64,000 bases of DNA from Haloterrigena gelatinilytica (lineage in GTDB: Archaea; Halobacteriota; Halobacteria; Halobacteriales; Natrialbaceae): positions 4,030,001 to 4,094,000 of the forward strand of contig NZ_JABUQZ010000001.1 in assembly GCF_013342145.1 (NCBI RefSeq), read 5' to 3'. Positions 53,863-62,861 of the stretch are shown here, one piece after another (the stretch's first letter is position 1; each line of letters opens with the position of its first letter). The notes below the pieces were generated by a model, which saw only the letters and a list, made by a program, of their open reading frames with translations, was not told the DNA's origin and did not search any database. The translations under genes and the position numbers were made by a program.

Positions 53863-53997
53863 ATGAACACGTACGAATTCACCTGTCCGGACTGTCAGAG
53901 AGCGATTCCGGTGACCGATCCGATGCGCGAGGCGACGCTGGCGAACGGCTGTCCGATCTGCGGTCGATCGGTTACCGGCGAACAGTTCGCCGTCTGA
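53863..53997 (+). CDS. 44-residue double-CxxC zinc ribbon
   Basis: A very short gene: MNTYEFTCPDCQRAIPVTDP, then a Met-rich helix, then NGCPICGRSV and a hydrophobic end. Two CxxC pairs separated by about 19 residues form a rubredoxin-like zinc ribbon. Haloarchaea encode many such micro-proteins (DUF7560-like, from memory) whose role may be in stress or regulation. Composition matches chromosomal genes. An AT-rich stretch lies upstream at about 53805. Confidence 0.7.
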   Translation: MNTYEFTCPDCQRAIPVTDPMREATLANGCPICGRSVTGEQFAV

Positions 53998-54189
53998 CGC
54001 CGCTGCGAACGCCGATCGCTCGACGGCGGTTTCGATATCTCGAACGGATAGCGTCCGGTTTTCCCCGAGCGAGACGGACGCGCTCGAAACGGTCGATGGT
54101 TCGGGCTGACGAGACGCATCGGGTCCGGCAGACGGAAATACACGGAATCCGGAATGTTAATGCCCGAGACACGCGGATTGCTGATTCAA

Positions 54190-55179
54190 ATGGGCTGGCA
54201 GTCTTCTCTAGAGCGGGTCGGTGAGTTCACGAGCAAGTACTTCGTTCTCTGGGTGCTGATGGCCGCGCCGCTGGCGCTCTACGAGCCGGATCTCTTCACG
54301 CCGATTGCACCGTATATCACGCCCCTGCTGGGAATCATCATGCTCGGAATGGGGCTGACGCTGACGCCCGACGACGTCCGGCGGATCTTCGAGCGGCCGC
54401 GCGACGTCGCCATCGGTGCGCTGGCCCAGTGGATTCTGATGCCGACGATCGCGTACGCCCTCGTCGTCGCGCTCGGGCTACCGCGGGAGATCGGCCTCGG
54501 ATTGATCCTGCTCGGCGCGGCGCCGGGCGGAACGGCGTCGAACGTAATGACGTACCTCGGACGGGGCGACGTCGCCCTGTCGGTGTCGATCACGACGGTG
54601 ACGACGATCGCCGCGCCCCTGGTGATGCCGGCCTGGATCGTCGTGCTGGCCGGGGAGTCGATCTCGGTCACGTTCGCGGAGATGGCCGAGTCGATCGTCC
54701 AGGTCGTACTGCTCCCGGTCGTCGGCGGGCTGGTCCTTCGGCACTTGCTCGATAGGTACGCGCCGGCCGTCGCGAAGGCGGGGCTCTCCGTCTTCCCGGC
54801 GATCAGCGTGGTCGCGATCGTCGCGATCGTCGCGGCCGTCGTGGGACTCAACGTCGAGACGATTCTCGGCGCCGGCGCGCTCGTCTTCCTCGCGGTCGTC
54901 CTGCACAACGGACTCGGACTGGGATCCGGCTACGCCGTCGGCCACGCGACCGATATGGCCGAGGATCGAGCGCGGGCCTGCGCGTTCGAGGTCGGCCTCC
55001 AGAACAGCGGCCTCGCAGTAGCCATCGCCACGGCGCACTTCAGCGCCGGCGCCGCGCTGATCCCGGCGCTGTTCAGCGTCTGGCACAACGTCTCCGGGCC
55101 GGCGCTCGCGACGCTCTTCACCCACCTCGATGACGACGACCCCGTTGCGGGCGACGAAGCGGCGACCGTTTCGGACTAA
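54190..55179 (+). CDS. Bile acid:sodium symporter family transporter
   Basis: A 329-residue integral membrane protein with about ten hydrophobic segments. Family features are ITPLLGIIMLGMGLTLTPDD and LLGAAPGGTASNVMTYLGRG, and an EVGLQNSGLAVAIA segment in helix 8, which carry the sodium- and substrate-binding residues. In prokaryotes the family moves organic anions such as pantoate or bile-salt-like acids. Start at 54190 (MGWQSSLERVGEF); ATGs at 54154 and 54160 are upstream alternatives. It has an acidic C-terminal tail. Confidence 0.9.
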   Translation: MGWQSSLERVGEFTSKYFVLWVLMAAPLALYEPDLFTPIAPYITPLLGIIMLGMGLTLTPDDVRRIFERPRDVAIGALAQWILMPTIAYALVVALGLPREIGLGLILLGAAPGGTASNVMTYLGRGDVALSVSITTVTTIAAPLVMPAWIVVLAGESISVTFAEMAESIVQVVLLPVVGGLVLRHLLDRYAPAVAKAGLSVFPAISVVAIVAIVAAVVGLNVETILGAGALVFLAVVLHNGLGLGSGYAVGHATDMAEDRARACAFEVGLQNSGLAVAIATAHFSAGAALIPALFSVWHNVSGPALATLFTHLDDDDPVAGDEAATVSD

Positions 55180-55270
55180 TCGGAATCGTCTCGTTCGCGT
55201 TTCGATGTTGGCCATATTTCGGGACGAGCGCCCGATTCCCCTCATCTCCGTTAACACATCAGGTGGTGGG

Positions 55271-55276
55271 TTTTTA
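55271..55276 (+). promoter_or_regulatory. T-rich promoter box
   Basis: ttttta lies 28-33 bp before the NUDIX ATG at 55304. Confidence 0.4.
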
Positions 55277-55303
55277 CGGATACGTGATGTGGCTTCTACC
55301 ATC

Positions 55304-55768
55304 ATGACAGACGTAACGTACGTCCAGAAAGCGTGCGCATATATCACTCGCGGGTCGGGTGAGCTACTGGTCTTCGAGGGGCCGGGTCACGACGGCCTCC
55401 AAATTCCGAAGGGGACGCTCGAGGCCGGCGAATCGCCCGCAGAGGCGCTGTTCAGAGAAGTCCTCGAGGAGAGCGGTCTCAGTACGTTAAACGGAGCAAC
55501 GAAGCTGACGACCGACGTCTGGACGCGCCGCGAGTCGCCGCCAAAGCGGTACGTCCGGCACTTCTTCCACGCGACGGTCCACGAACCGCGCGACCGCTGG
55601 ACCCACACTGTCACCGACGGCGGCGAGGAACACGGCGCCGAGTTCCAGTTCCGGTGGATCGAGCCCTCGACGAACCGCGAGTTCGCCCTCGATCTCGACG
55701 ACTACGTTCACCTGCTGCCGACTGGCTCGGCCTCCGGCGAAGGCGATATCGCGAGCATCTCTGACTGA
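55304..55768 (+). CDS. NUDIX hydrolase
   Basis: A 154-residue cytosolic hydrolase of nucleoside diphosphate derivatives. The full Nudix box is present: GTLEAGESPAEALFREVL then EESGL. An aromatic core follows (RYVRHFFHATVHEP). Substrate cannot be assigned; the extended C-terminal region (FQFRWIEPSTNREFAL) is typical of small housecleaning members. It ends about 50 bp before the convergent FAU-1 gene. Confidence 0.92.
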   Translation: MTDVTYVQKACAYITRGSGELLVFEGPGHDGLQIPKGTLEAGESPAEALFREVLEESGLSTLNGATKLTTDVWTRRESPPKRYVRHFFHATVHEPRDRWTHTVTDGGEEHGAEFQFRWIEPSTNREFALDLDDYVHLLPTGSASGEGDIASISD

Positions 55769-55819
55769 GCCGGCGTCTCTGGCGCTTGAGCGCTATTCCG
55801 GCGACCCGCACCCGACCCC

Positions 55820-57253
55820 TCACTTCGAGAGCGCCCGTTCGACGGCCGCCGCGACGCTCGTCGCTTTCTCGGCCAGTTCCTCGGAGACGTGGCCGTCGCC
55901 GACCGCGGCCTCGAGTTCGTCCTCGTCGACCGTCTCGACCGTCCCGTCGGTGTGACGGATCACGTCGACGTAGAGGTCGACGTACCGCGCCGTTCCGGGG
56001 AAGAGTTCGACGGGCGTACAGACGTTGACGTACGTTCCCTTCGCCGTCCCGTTTTCGTCCCTGTACGTCGTCGGATACCACCAGCGACCCTCGCGGAACT
56101 TCGTGACGGCGACATCGCCCTCCTCCTTCGGCACCCCGAGCGCGTCGTAGCTGCCGCCGCCGCGCATCGACCGCTCGAGGGTGACCGAGCCGTCGGGGTC
56201 CCAGTCGGTCACCTCGCCGCGGCCGAGCGAGATGAGTCGCCCGTCGGGTTTGCCGTGGCCGATCTCGAGACGGTCGCCGGTCGTCGGTCCGAACTGGCGC
56301 GAGACCGCATCGAAGGGGAACCCGTCGCCGTCGTCGCTCTCGCCGGGGGACTCGCAGACGGCCTCCGCGAAGTCGACGGCCGCGCTCGCGGCCCGGTCGG
56401 CGGCCTTCGTCCGGTGGTGGCCAGCCATCGTCGTCTCGACCTCGCGGCGGATCCGATCCAGCGCGAACCGCGACTCGCGGCCGAACCAGACCCACGTCGT
56501 CGTCCGCGGCGCGGCGAGTCGCCCCGGTTCGCCCGGCGTCTCGGGCGCGTCGGCGAGCGCGTCCTCGAGCGCCAGCGCGCGATCGACCGCCCGCTCGAGG
56601 GCGGTCCCCATCGCCTCGAGGTCGGCGTCGGCGGCCGCGCCCTGCCAGCGCACGCCCCAGCCGTCGGGGACGTCGACCGACAGGAGGTCGGTCATGCCGA
56701 CGAGTTCGTCGGCCCGCTCACCCCGGAGTGCCGCTGAAACGCCGGACCGATCGCGCGAGAGGGCGACCAGTCCGTCCGCGACTTCGAGGGTCGGCTCGAC
56801 GCGCGGATCGTCGTCGGTCCACGGCGGCGCGGGCTCGGTGACCTGGACGCGGTAACGGTTCCCCGAGTCGACGTAGCCGTCGGCGTCGTCGTAGTGGAGG
56901 TAGCCCCGTCGGCCGTCGCCGAGGTCGACCGTCGCCCCGCCCCCGCCGCCGGCGTCGACGACCTCGCAGTCGAAGACCGCGCCGCGGGGGACGGCGTCGG
57001 CCCAGCGGAAGCTATCGATCGCGAGGGACTCGAGTTCGCTCGCGACCGTTCCGACCGCGTCTGGCTCGCCCGAGAGTTCGACGCCCTGTCGGTCGCGGGT
57101 CGTCTCGATCGCTACGTCCGCCGGCGCGGCTTCGAACGAGGCGTCGAACCGCTCCCGAATGGGGTCGGAGGCCTGGACGACCTCGAGACCGCGGTCGCGG
57201 AGCAGCTGCGTGATAGCGGTAGTATAGATGCCGCGGACGCGTCCCGTCGTCAT
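55820..57253 (-). CDS. FAU-1-type RNA-binding protein / ribonuclease
   Basis: A 477-residue protein matching the archaeal RNA-binding protein AU-1 (FAU-1), a relative of RNase E/G with an added DUF402 domain. N-terminal segments RGIYTTAITQLLRDRGLEVV and AVFDCEVVDAGGGGGATVDL look like an S1-like RNA-binding part. The C-terminal DUF402 portion contains VTDWDPDGSVTLERSMRGGG, WWYPTTYRDENG and ARYVDLYVDVIRHTDG. It binds U/A-rich RNA and may process ribosomal RNA in Pyrococcus. Start at 57253; ATG at 57265 is an alternative. It lies 7-19 bp downstream of the next minus-strand gene, probably in one transcript. Confidence 0.85.
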   Translation of the reverse strand: MTTGRVRGIYTTAITQLLRDRGLEVVQASDPIRERFDASFEAAPADVAIETTRDRQGVELSGEPDAVGTVASELESLAIDSFRWADAVPRGAVFDCEVVDAGGGGGATVDLGDGRRGYLHYDDADGYVDSGNRYRVQVTEPAPPWTDDDPRVEPTLEVADGLVALSRDRSGVSAALRGERADELVGMTDLLSVDVPDGWGVRWQGAAADADLEAMGTALERAVDRALALEDALADAPETPGEPGRLAAPRTTTWVWFGRESRFALDRIRREVETTMAGHHRTKAADRAASAAVDFAEAVCESPGESDDGDGFPFDAVSRQFGPTTGDRLEIGHGKPDGRLISLGRGEVTDWDPDGSVTLERSMRGGGSYDALGVPKEEGDVAVTKFREGRWWYPTTYRDENGTAKGTYVNVCTPVELFPGTARYVDLYVDVIRHTDGTVETVDEDELEAAVGDGHVSEELAEKATSVAAAVERALSK

Positions 57254-57272
57254 CGGTGACTCCATACTGGGA

Positions 57273-57650
57273 TCACCGCAGCGTCTCGCGGTCCGGCGCG
57301 AACCGCACGCGGTCGTTGATCGTCGGGCCGAGCGTCAGTTCGACCGACTCGTCGGGCAGCACGCGGCCGTCCTCGACGTAGACGCCCCACGTGTCGAAGC
57401 GGAGCCAGCCCCGCATCTCGTCGGCGTGGGTCGTCAGGTCGAGGTACTCGACGGTGTGCTCGGGATACTCCGAGGCCGAGTGAGCCATGTCCATGTCGGA
57501 GTAGACGGTGTCGTGCTCGTCGAAGAACGCCTCGAGCGCCGTCGCGTCGGCCGCGACGGCCTCGACGACCGCCTCAGAGGCCGCTCGGAGATCGTCGGTC
57601 TCGAGGCCGACGTCGCGAAGCGCCTGCTGGGTTCGCTGATCGAAGTGCAT
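57273..57650 (-). CDS. Conserved haloarchaeal protein (DUF7532-like)
   Basis: A 125-residue acidic soluble protein. It begins MHFDQRTQQALRDVGLETDD and includes a His/Asp-rich central stretch (DMAHSASEYPEHTVEYLDL), then beta-strands (RGWLRFDTWGVYVEDGRVL). Located just upstream of the FAU-1 gene on the same strand, so it may act in the same RNA-related process. DUF name is my recollection. No catalytic motif. Confidence 0.7.
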   Translation of the reverse strand: MHFDQRTQQALRDVGLETDDLRAASEAVVEAVAADATALEAFFDEHDTVYSDMDMAHSASEYPEHTVEYLDLTTHADEMRGWLRFDTWGVYVEDGRVLPDESVELTLGPTINDRVRFAPDRETLR

Positions 57651-57783
57651 ACGCGTCGGTTCGGCGGGGATGCCTTTGTGGATTCCGAGTCGGGTTCTTT
57701 CCCGACGACGGCGGAACCGCAGGCACGCTCCACGGAGTCGCTGGTGGCGAACCTATACCGGGCCGGCCCGTATACAGTCGCAT

Positions 57784-58797
57784 ATGGCACGCAGGCGCGA
57801 TCCGGTCGAAGCAGCCAGTGAGGAGTCGACCGATCTGTACGACGTCTCGACGTGGGAGCCGAGATCCCGCCTCGATCGCTTCGCGTACGCGATCTACACC
57901 GCGATCAACTACGGGTTGCAGACGATCGTGCTCGCGGTCGCGTTCGCGATCACGGTCGCGTTGCTGGTCCAACCGGCGCTGCTCGTCCTCGAGGAGGGAT
58001 CGATCTTCATCGCCGTCTTCTTCGGGCTCTCGGTCGTTCCGGCGGCGATCCTCGCGGCCTTCATCTGGTACTCGGATATCACGACGAACGAACCGCTCAC
58101 GTTGCTCGTCGCGACCTTCGTGCTGGCCGTGTTGTTCGCGACGTTCGCTGCCGTCGTCAACTCCCTGTTCAGTCCGAGCCTCCAGGCCCTCGGTTCCGTC
58201 GGGATGATCCTCTTTTTCTACCTGATCGTCGGCCCCGTCGAGGAGACGGTGAAACTGCTCGCGGTCCGATTCTTCGCCTATCGGAGCGAGGCGTTCGACG
58301 CCGTCATCGACGGCGCGGTCTACGGCGCCGTCGCCGGCCTCGGCTTCGCCGCGATCGAGAACACCCTCTACATTTCCGGCGCGATCGCGACGGCCGACGG
58401 CGGACTCCTCACCGTCGCCGCCGGAACGACGACCGTCCGGGCGCTCGTCGGCCCCGGTCACGTCATCTACTCGGCGATCGCGGGCTACTACCTCGGACTC
58501 GCGAAGTTCAACCCCGAGCACGCCGGTTCGATCGTCACGAAGGGGCTGTTGATCGCCGCGTTCATCCACGGCACGTACAACGTCACGGTCGGCATCGTCC
58601 CGGAGCTCATCACCGGCGCTACCCCGCTTCCCTTCGGCGCGGCGTTTATCGGCTACGTGGTCCTGTTCGACCTCGCTATCGGCGCGTTCCTCTACCGGAA
58701 GATCGCCAGATACCGACGCGCGTTCCGGGCCGTCAGGGACGATACCGGACCGGAACCGCAGTCGGAACCGACCGAGTTCGACCCGCCCGGACGCTGA
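57784..58797 (+). CDS. PrsW-family intramembrane protease
   Basis: A 337-residue membrane protein with about nine hydrophobic segments. Conserved PrsW/CAAX-type glutamate and histidine motifs are visible: GPVEETVKLLAVRFF (EE), FAAIENTLYISG (Glu-Asn), GHVIYSAIAG (His) and FIHGTYNVTVG (His). Such proteases cut membrane-bound regulators, for example anti-sigma factors in Bacillus; in archaea the substrate is unknown. ATG at 57784 has a cctatacc box about 30 bp upstream. It precedes the PRC-barrel/phasin-like gene. Confidence 0.9.
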   Translation: MARRRDPVEAASEESTDLYDVSTWEPRSRLDRFAYAIYTAINYGLQTIVLAVAFAITVALLVQPALLVLEEGSIFIAVFFGLSVVPAAILAAFIWYSDITTNEPLTLLVATFVLAVLFATFAAVVNSLFSPSLQALGSVGMILFFYLIVGPVEETVKLLAVRFFAYRSEAFDAVIDGAVYGAVAGLGFAAIENTLYISGAIATADGGLLTVAAGTTTVRALVGPGHVIYSAIAGYYLGLAKFNPEHAGSIVTKGLLIAAFIHGTYNVTVGIVPELITGATPLPFGAAFIGYVVLFDLAIGAFLYRKIARYRRAFRAVRDDTGPEPQSEPTEFDPPGR

Positions 58798-58911
58798 CGC
58801 CCCTCTCTCGATTACCGTTTCCGCCGTCTCGACCCGTCAGGGCGGCGGTTCTGACGCGGCCCGCGGGTGCAGGCAGCAGTGGCTTGCCTCGGAGCGGCCC
58901 GAGAGTCTCCC

Positions 58912-61164
58912 ATGAACGCCACGTTTACCGACGACGATCTCGAGAAAACCGTCGAGAACGAGTCCGGCGAGGTGATCGGGACCGTCACGTCCGTCGAGGA
59001 CGACACGGCCCTCGTCGAACCCCGGGCCGGCCTGGTCGACTCGATCAGGGCCGCCCTCGGCTGGAGCGGGGGCCACGAGGACGCCGTCGCGATCCACGAG
59101 GAGGCCGTCGACGAGATCTCGAGCGAGACGATCCGCCTCGAGACGGCCGCGGCGGGCGAGACAACGGACATCGACAGAGCGGGATCGACGCCGTCGGAGA
59201 TCGACGACGCGGCGGAGCCGGTGTCTCGAGCGGACGACGAACCCGCGAACGCTGCGGAGCGCGACCCCGATACCGAACTCGCCGAGGAGATGAGCCGGGC
59301 CGCCCAGCGGGACACCGCCGACGAGGGAGAGGATACGACGGAGAACGCAACCGAACGGACCGCCGAGCCCGCCGATACGCCCACCGAGGCGCCCGATCCG
59401 TTCGAAGCCGACGACGCGCAGTCGGAGACGACGACGCGGCCAGCTGAGCCGTCTATGATCGACGACCCGGATATCGACGAGGCGGTAGAAACGCCCGACG
59501 AGCCGGAGATGGGCGAGCCGATAGACGCGTCCGGCGATCCGGAACTGGACGAGTCGACGGACGCTTCCGCCGACTCCGACCCGATCGAGCCGATGGGTAG
59601 GGCCGACGACTCGACGGCGGATGACTCGATAGACGCTCCCGACGGGAGCGATCCGTCAGAGACGGCAGGCGAGACTGAGACGGTGGAGCCACTCGAGACG
59701 GACGAACTGGGAACGGAAGAGGAGCCGAGCAGCGGGGACGAGTCGGAGTCGGAGACGGAGCGCGAGCCGGATGTCGGCGACGAGCCTGACACGGGGAGCG
59801 AGGATGACACGGAGAGCGGGTTCGACGCCGAAACCGCCGATACACGGGCGTCGCCCGAGGAAACGAGCGGAACTCGAGACGGAGATGCCCCCGGCGAGAT
59901 GGATCGCGCGGGCGTCCAGAACGCGCCGGTCGGCGAGGCCAAGTCGGCGCCCGACCACGCCGAGACGGGTGCGCCGGCCGATGCCGACCTCGAGGACGAC
60001 ACCGATCGCGGGGACGACGCTGACGGCGGAGACGGTACCGACTCGACTGCGGAGTCGGAATCGAGCGACTCGAGCGACGACGCGTCGAAGTCGTCGACCG
60101 AGGAGACGGACCTCGCCGACGAACTGGACGCCGGCAGCGATATCGAAGCCGCGGTAGCGTCCGAGGACGACGAGCGGTCCGCCGACGCGGATCGAACGGA
60201 GAGCGACTCGAGCGACGACGCGGACGTCGCCGACGCGGTCGACACCGGCCTCGACCTCGAGTCGGCCGCGGAATCGACCGCTGACGACGACCGGGAGGCG
60301 GCCTCGAGCGGAACCGAATCGACGGACCTCGCCGATGCGGTCGATACGGGCGTCGACATCGAATCGGTCGCGACGGCCGACGCGGAGTCGCGGTCCGACG
60401 CCCGCCCGGAGACGGAACTGGATCCCGACGTCGACGCTCGCTCGGGTCCCGAGACCGACCCCCGGCCCGAGACCGCACTCGAGTCGTCGTCGCCGACGGA
60501 CGTCGTTCCCGACGTCGACATCGAATCCGCGGTCGACTCCGACGCGGACGCAGATTCTGATACGGAGATCGATCCGGAGGCGCTCGCCGGCCAGGAGACC
60601 GACGCCGAGCACGCGGACGGAGCGGCCGCCAGAGAGCGCGTCGACGAGGCGGGGCTTCGCGACACGGAGACCGAGACCGACACCGAGACGAGCGGCCGAG
60701 ACGATCGATCGGGCTCGCCGCTCGCAGCGATGATTTCGGCACAGCGGGCCGCGATGACCGGCGGACAGGAGCTGGTCAAGCAGGGAATCGCCGCCCAGCA
60801 GGCCGCCGCCCGCTCCGCGGTCGAGGCGCCGCTCCGGCTGCAACTGCAGGGCCTCGAGGCGACGCAGTCGGTGACCAGCGGCTACTTCGACGCCGTCGGT
60901 GCGCTACTGGGTGGCGGCGATGCGGATCGTCGAGCGTCACGGTCGGTGGAGGAGTCGATCGGCGACCTCGAGGACGCACACGCCCAGCTCCCGGCCGACG
61001 AGTTCGAGCAGCAGCTCGCGTCTCACCTCGAGTTGCTCCGGTCGATGCGAGCGCGACTCGAGGCGACGGCCGACGCGAACGACGAAATCGCCGGCGACCT
61101 GCTCGAGCGACAGGTCGCGATCCTCGAGGCGTGCCAGCAGCGGCTGGCCGACGACGCGGAATAG
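58912..61164 (+). CDS. PRC-barrel protein with long disordered region and phasin-like C-terminal helices
   Basis: A 750-residue protein of three parts. Residues 1-80 form a PRC-barrel-like beta domain (ESGEVIGTVTSVEDDTALVE). Residues about 80-600 are low-complexity, dominated by Asp, Glu, Ser, Thr, Ala, Pro and Gly, with loosely repeated DLADAVDTGVDIES-like units. Residues about 605-750 are amphipathic helices (SAQRAAMTGGQELVKQGIAA, APLRLQLQGLEATQSV, EFEQQLASHLELLRSMRAR) resembling phasins that coat polyhydroxyalkanoate granules, or a similar surfactant-type bundle. No known haloarchaeal phasin is matched with certainty. ATG at 58912. Follows the PrsW-like gene; no PHA genes are adjacent. Confidence 0.75.
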   Translation: MNATFTDDDLEKTVENESGEVIGTVTSVEDDTALVEPRAGLVDSIRAALGWSGGHEDAVAIHEEAVDEISSETIRLETAAAGETTDIDRAGSTPSEIDDAAEPVSRADDEPANAAERDPDTELAEEMSRAAQRDTADEGEDTTENATERTAEPADTPTEAPDPFEADDAQSETTTRPAEPSMIDDPDIDEAVETPDEPEMGEPIDASGDPELDESTDASADSDPIEPMGRADDSTADDSIDAPDGSDPSETAGETETVEPLETDELGTEEEPSSGDESESETEREPDVGDEPDTGSEDDTESGFDAETADTRASPEETSGTRDGDAPGEMDRAGVQNAPVGEAKSAPDHAETGAPADADLEDDTDRGDDADGGDGTDSTAESESSDSSDDASKSSTEETDLADELDAGSDIEAAVASEDDERSADADRTESDSSDDADVADAVDTGLDLESAAESTADDDREAASSGTESTDLADAVDTGVDIESVATADAESRSDARPETELDPDVDARSGPETDPRPETALESSSPTDVVPDVDIESAVDSDADADSDTEIDPEALAGQETDAEHADGAAARERVDEAGLRDTETETDTETSGRDDRSGSPLAAMISAQRAAMTGGQELVKQGIAAQQAAARSAVEAPLRLQLQGLEATQSVTSGYFDAVGALLGGGDADRRASRSVEESIGDLEDAHAQLPADEFEQQLASHLELLRSMRARLEATADANDEIAGDLLERQVAILEACQQRLADDAE

Positions 61165-61173
61165 CGGGATCGA

Positions 61174-61178
61174 TTTTT
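61174..61178 (+). terminator. Oligo-T terminator candidate
   Basis: Five T residues shortly after the stop codon at 61164. Confidence 0.4.
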
Positions 61179-61264
61179 CACAGTACGTCGCTCAGTGAAG
61201 ACAGCCGTGACATTCCAAGGCGCGTTTCCGAACGGCTTTGGATGAACGCGAGGTTCTGCCTCTC

Positions 61265-61285
61265 GTGGCAATAAGGAATTGCCAC
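61265..61285. repeat. Perfect 8-bp inverted repeat
   Basis: gtggcaat at 61265-61272 and attgccac at 61278-61285 flank aagga. Confidence 0.75.
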
Positions 61286-61500
61286 TCCCTCCCCAGCCGA
61301 TTCGTTCGTTCACGCCGCTCACTCACTCATCCACTGAGAGACACAGAGCGTCTCTCAAGCCTTCGTTCACTCCGTTCACGAAGACCTCGCACGATGTCGG
61401 CTCGCGGTTCGCTGATAGCTCACCGCGATCCAGCGCGCGCCACTGTACAGCGGGTTCTCAGCAGGAGTAGCCGGAGTAGAGATCAGTTCGGTGTGTCCGT

Positions 61501-62340
61501 TCAATCCGCGGAAATCTCGCAGCTCCCCTCGTAGCTGACGTCCTCGACCGACTCGATCTCGGGCTCGTCGCCGCAGACCGGGCAGGCCGGGTTCGACTGG
61601 ATCGGCACCTCCTCGAAGCTCATGTCCATCGCGTCGTACATGAGCAGGCGCCCCTCGAGGAGCTCTCCTTTGCCGAGGATGTACTTGACGACCTCGGTGG
61701 CCTGAATGCAGCCGACGGTGCCGGGCAGGACGCCGAGGACGCCGGTCGTGGCGCAGTCGGGAACGGTACCCGGCTCGGGCGCCTCGGGGAAGATACAGCG
61801 GTAGCAGGGCGGGGAATCGCCTTCTCCCCCGCGCTCGTTCGTGAACGTCGTGACCTGCCCCTCGAAGCGGTAGATCGCGCCGTGGGAGAGCGGCGTCTCG
61901 GTGAGGACGCAGTGGTCGTTGAGCAGGTATCGGGTGCCGAAGTTGTCGCTGGCGTCTAAGACGACGTCGTAGCCGGCGACGAGTTCGCCGACGTTGTCGG
62001 CCGTGATGCGGGTCTCGTAGGTCTCGACGTCGATGTCCGGGTTCAACGCCGCGACGTAGTCGGCCGCGCTCTCGACCTTCGGGCGGCCGACGTCGGCGTC
62101 GCCGTGGACGATCTGGCGCTGCAGGTTCGACCGCTCGACGACGTCGTCGTCGACGATCCCCAGGCGGCCGACCCCCGCCGCCGCGAGGTACTGGATCGCC
62201 GGCGAGCCCAGACCGCCCGCCCCGACGACGAGGACGCTGGCCTCGAGCAGCCGTTGTTGGCCCTCGGGCCCGATCTCGTCCATGATGACGTGTCTCGAGT
62301 AGCGATCGAGTTGGGTCGCATCGAGGCGCAGGTCGCTCAT
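61501..62340 (-). CDS. ubaA: UbaA: E1-like activating enzyme for SAMPs and sulfur transfer
   Basis: A 279-residue ThiF/MoeB-type enzyme. It adenylates ubiquitin-like SAMP proteins for protein conjugation, tRNA thiolation and molybdopterin synthesis. The N-terminal block is ATQLDRYSRHVIMDEIG, the ATP loop VVGAGGLGSPAIQYLAAAGV, the ATP-binding Arg/Asp in VERSNLQRQIVHGDADVG, and a zinc site is made by CYRC and CPVC. The catalytic Cys is probably in PDCATTGVLG. ATG at 62340 matches family length. It stands alone. Assigned UbaA because haloarchaea use one such E1. Confidence 0.92.
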   Translation of the reverse strand: MSDLRLDATQLDRYSRHVIMDEIGPEGQQRLLEASVLVVGAGGLGSPAIQYLAAAGVGRLGIVDDDVVERSNLQRQIVHGDADVGRPKVESAADYVAALNPDIDVETYETRITADNVGELVAGYDVVLDASDNFGTRYLLNDHCVLTETPLSHGAIYRFEGQVTTFTNERGGEGDSPPCYRCIFPEAPEPGTVPDCATTGVLGVLPGTVGCIQATEVVKYILGKGELLEGRLLMYDAMDMSFEEVPIQSNPACPVCGDEPEIESVEDVSYEGSCEISAD

Positions 62341-62485
62341 GGGGGCTAGTTGGGCCGAGACCGAGAAAAGTCCGCGGGTCGTGCCGGTGGGGCTGGAACG
62401 CCGGCGAGCCGATCGGAGCGGTCCCCGTCGTCGGGTCACCGATGGTGTTCGGCGTTCGAGGCAGATGTGGGGGCCAACCCAATCG

Positions 62486-62492
62486 TTTAATA
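62486..62492 (+). promoter_or_regulatory. TATA-like box
   Basis: tttaata lies 24-30 bp before the ATG at 62516. Confidence 0.6.
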
Positions 62493-62515
62493 CTGTGGCA
62501 GCCATTGACACACTT

Positions 62516-62701
62516 ATGGCAACCTCACCCAATGACGGCGGTGACGACGTCATCGACCAATTCCTCTCGGACCGCGGTCACACCGTAGAACGAGTCGGGT
62601 GGGAGCAGGAGTATAACAAGAAGCAGTGCCCCGAGTGTGGCGGCCTGCACGACACGTCCGCTACGACCTGTACCGTCTGTGGGTGGGAACCGACGCCGTA
62701 A
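62516..62701 (+). CDS. HVO_0416-like zinc finger micro-protein
   Basis: A 61-residue protein with an acidic N-terminal helix (DDVIDQFLSDRGHTVERVGW), a conserved linker EQEYNKKQCPECGGLHD, and CTVCGW. Two CxxC pairs (CPEC, CTVC) form a zinc ribbon. It matches from memory the haloarchaeal HVO_0416 zinc-finger family. Function not established. A clear T6 terminator follows. Confidence 0.82.
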   Translation: MATSPNDGGDDVIDQFLSDRGHTVERVGWEQEYNKKQCPECGGLHDTSATTCTVCGWEPTP

Positions 62702-62720
62702 CGCGACTCCGCGTCGCTCG

Positions 62721-62726
62721 TTTTTT
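62721..62726 (+). terminator. T6 terminator candidate
   Basis: Six consecutive T residues 19 bp after the zinc-finger stop codon. Confidence 0.55.
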
Positions 62727-62861
62727 CGCGTCCGTCGAACCGAACGGAGCAGCGTTCGTCGGCCCAAAGACGGAGAGTTAGGCATCCGTCTGGCCGTAAT
62801 TTCAACGCATAATATGCGATACAACTATAACGTATGGTTACCCTATAGTTCGCTGAGAACA

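Larger units (their letters stand above)
61165..61500. other. Structured intergenic region with three hairpins
   Basis: No coding sequence is seen in this 336 bp. Three inverted repeats stand out: gtggcaat/attgccac (61265-61285, 8-bp stem, 5-base loop), gagagac/gtctctc (61336-61356, 7-bp stem), and cttcgt/acgaag (about 61361-61383). A T5 terminator-like run at 61174-61178 ends the preceding gene. The pattern resembles a decayed insertion-sequence end or small structured RNA, but I cannot name it. Confidence 0.5.

Noticed and set aside
58812-60779. 655-codon Ser-rich antisense frame
   Set aside because: Mirror of the acidic low-complexity region (Asp/Glu codons read as Ser/Arg/Val on the other strand); no independent coding evidence.
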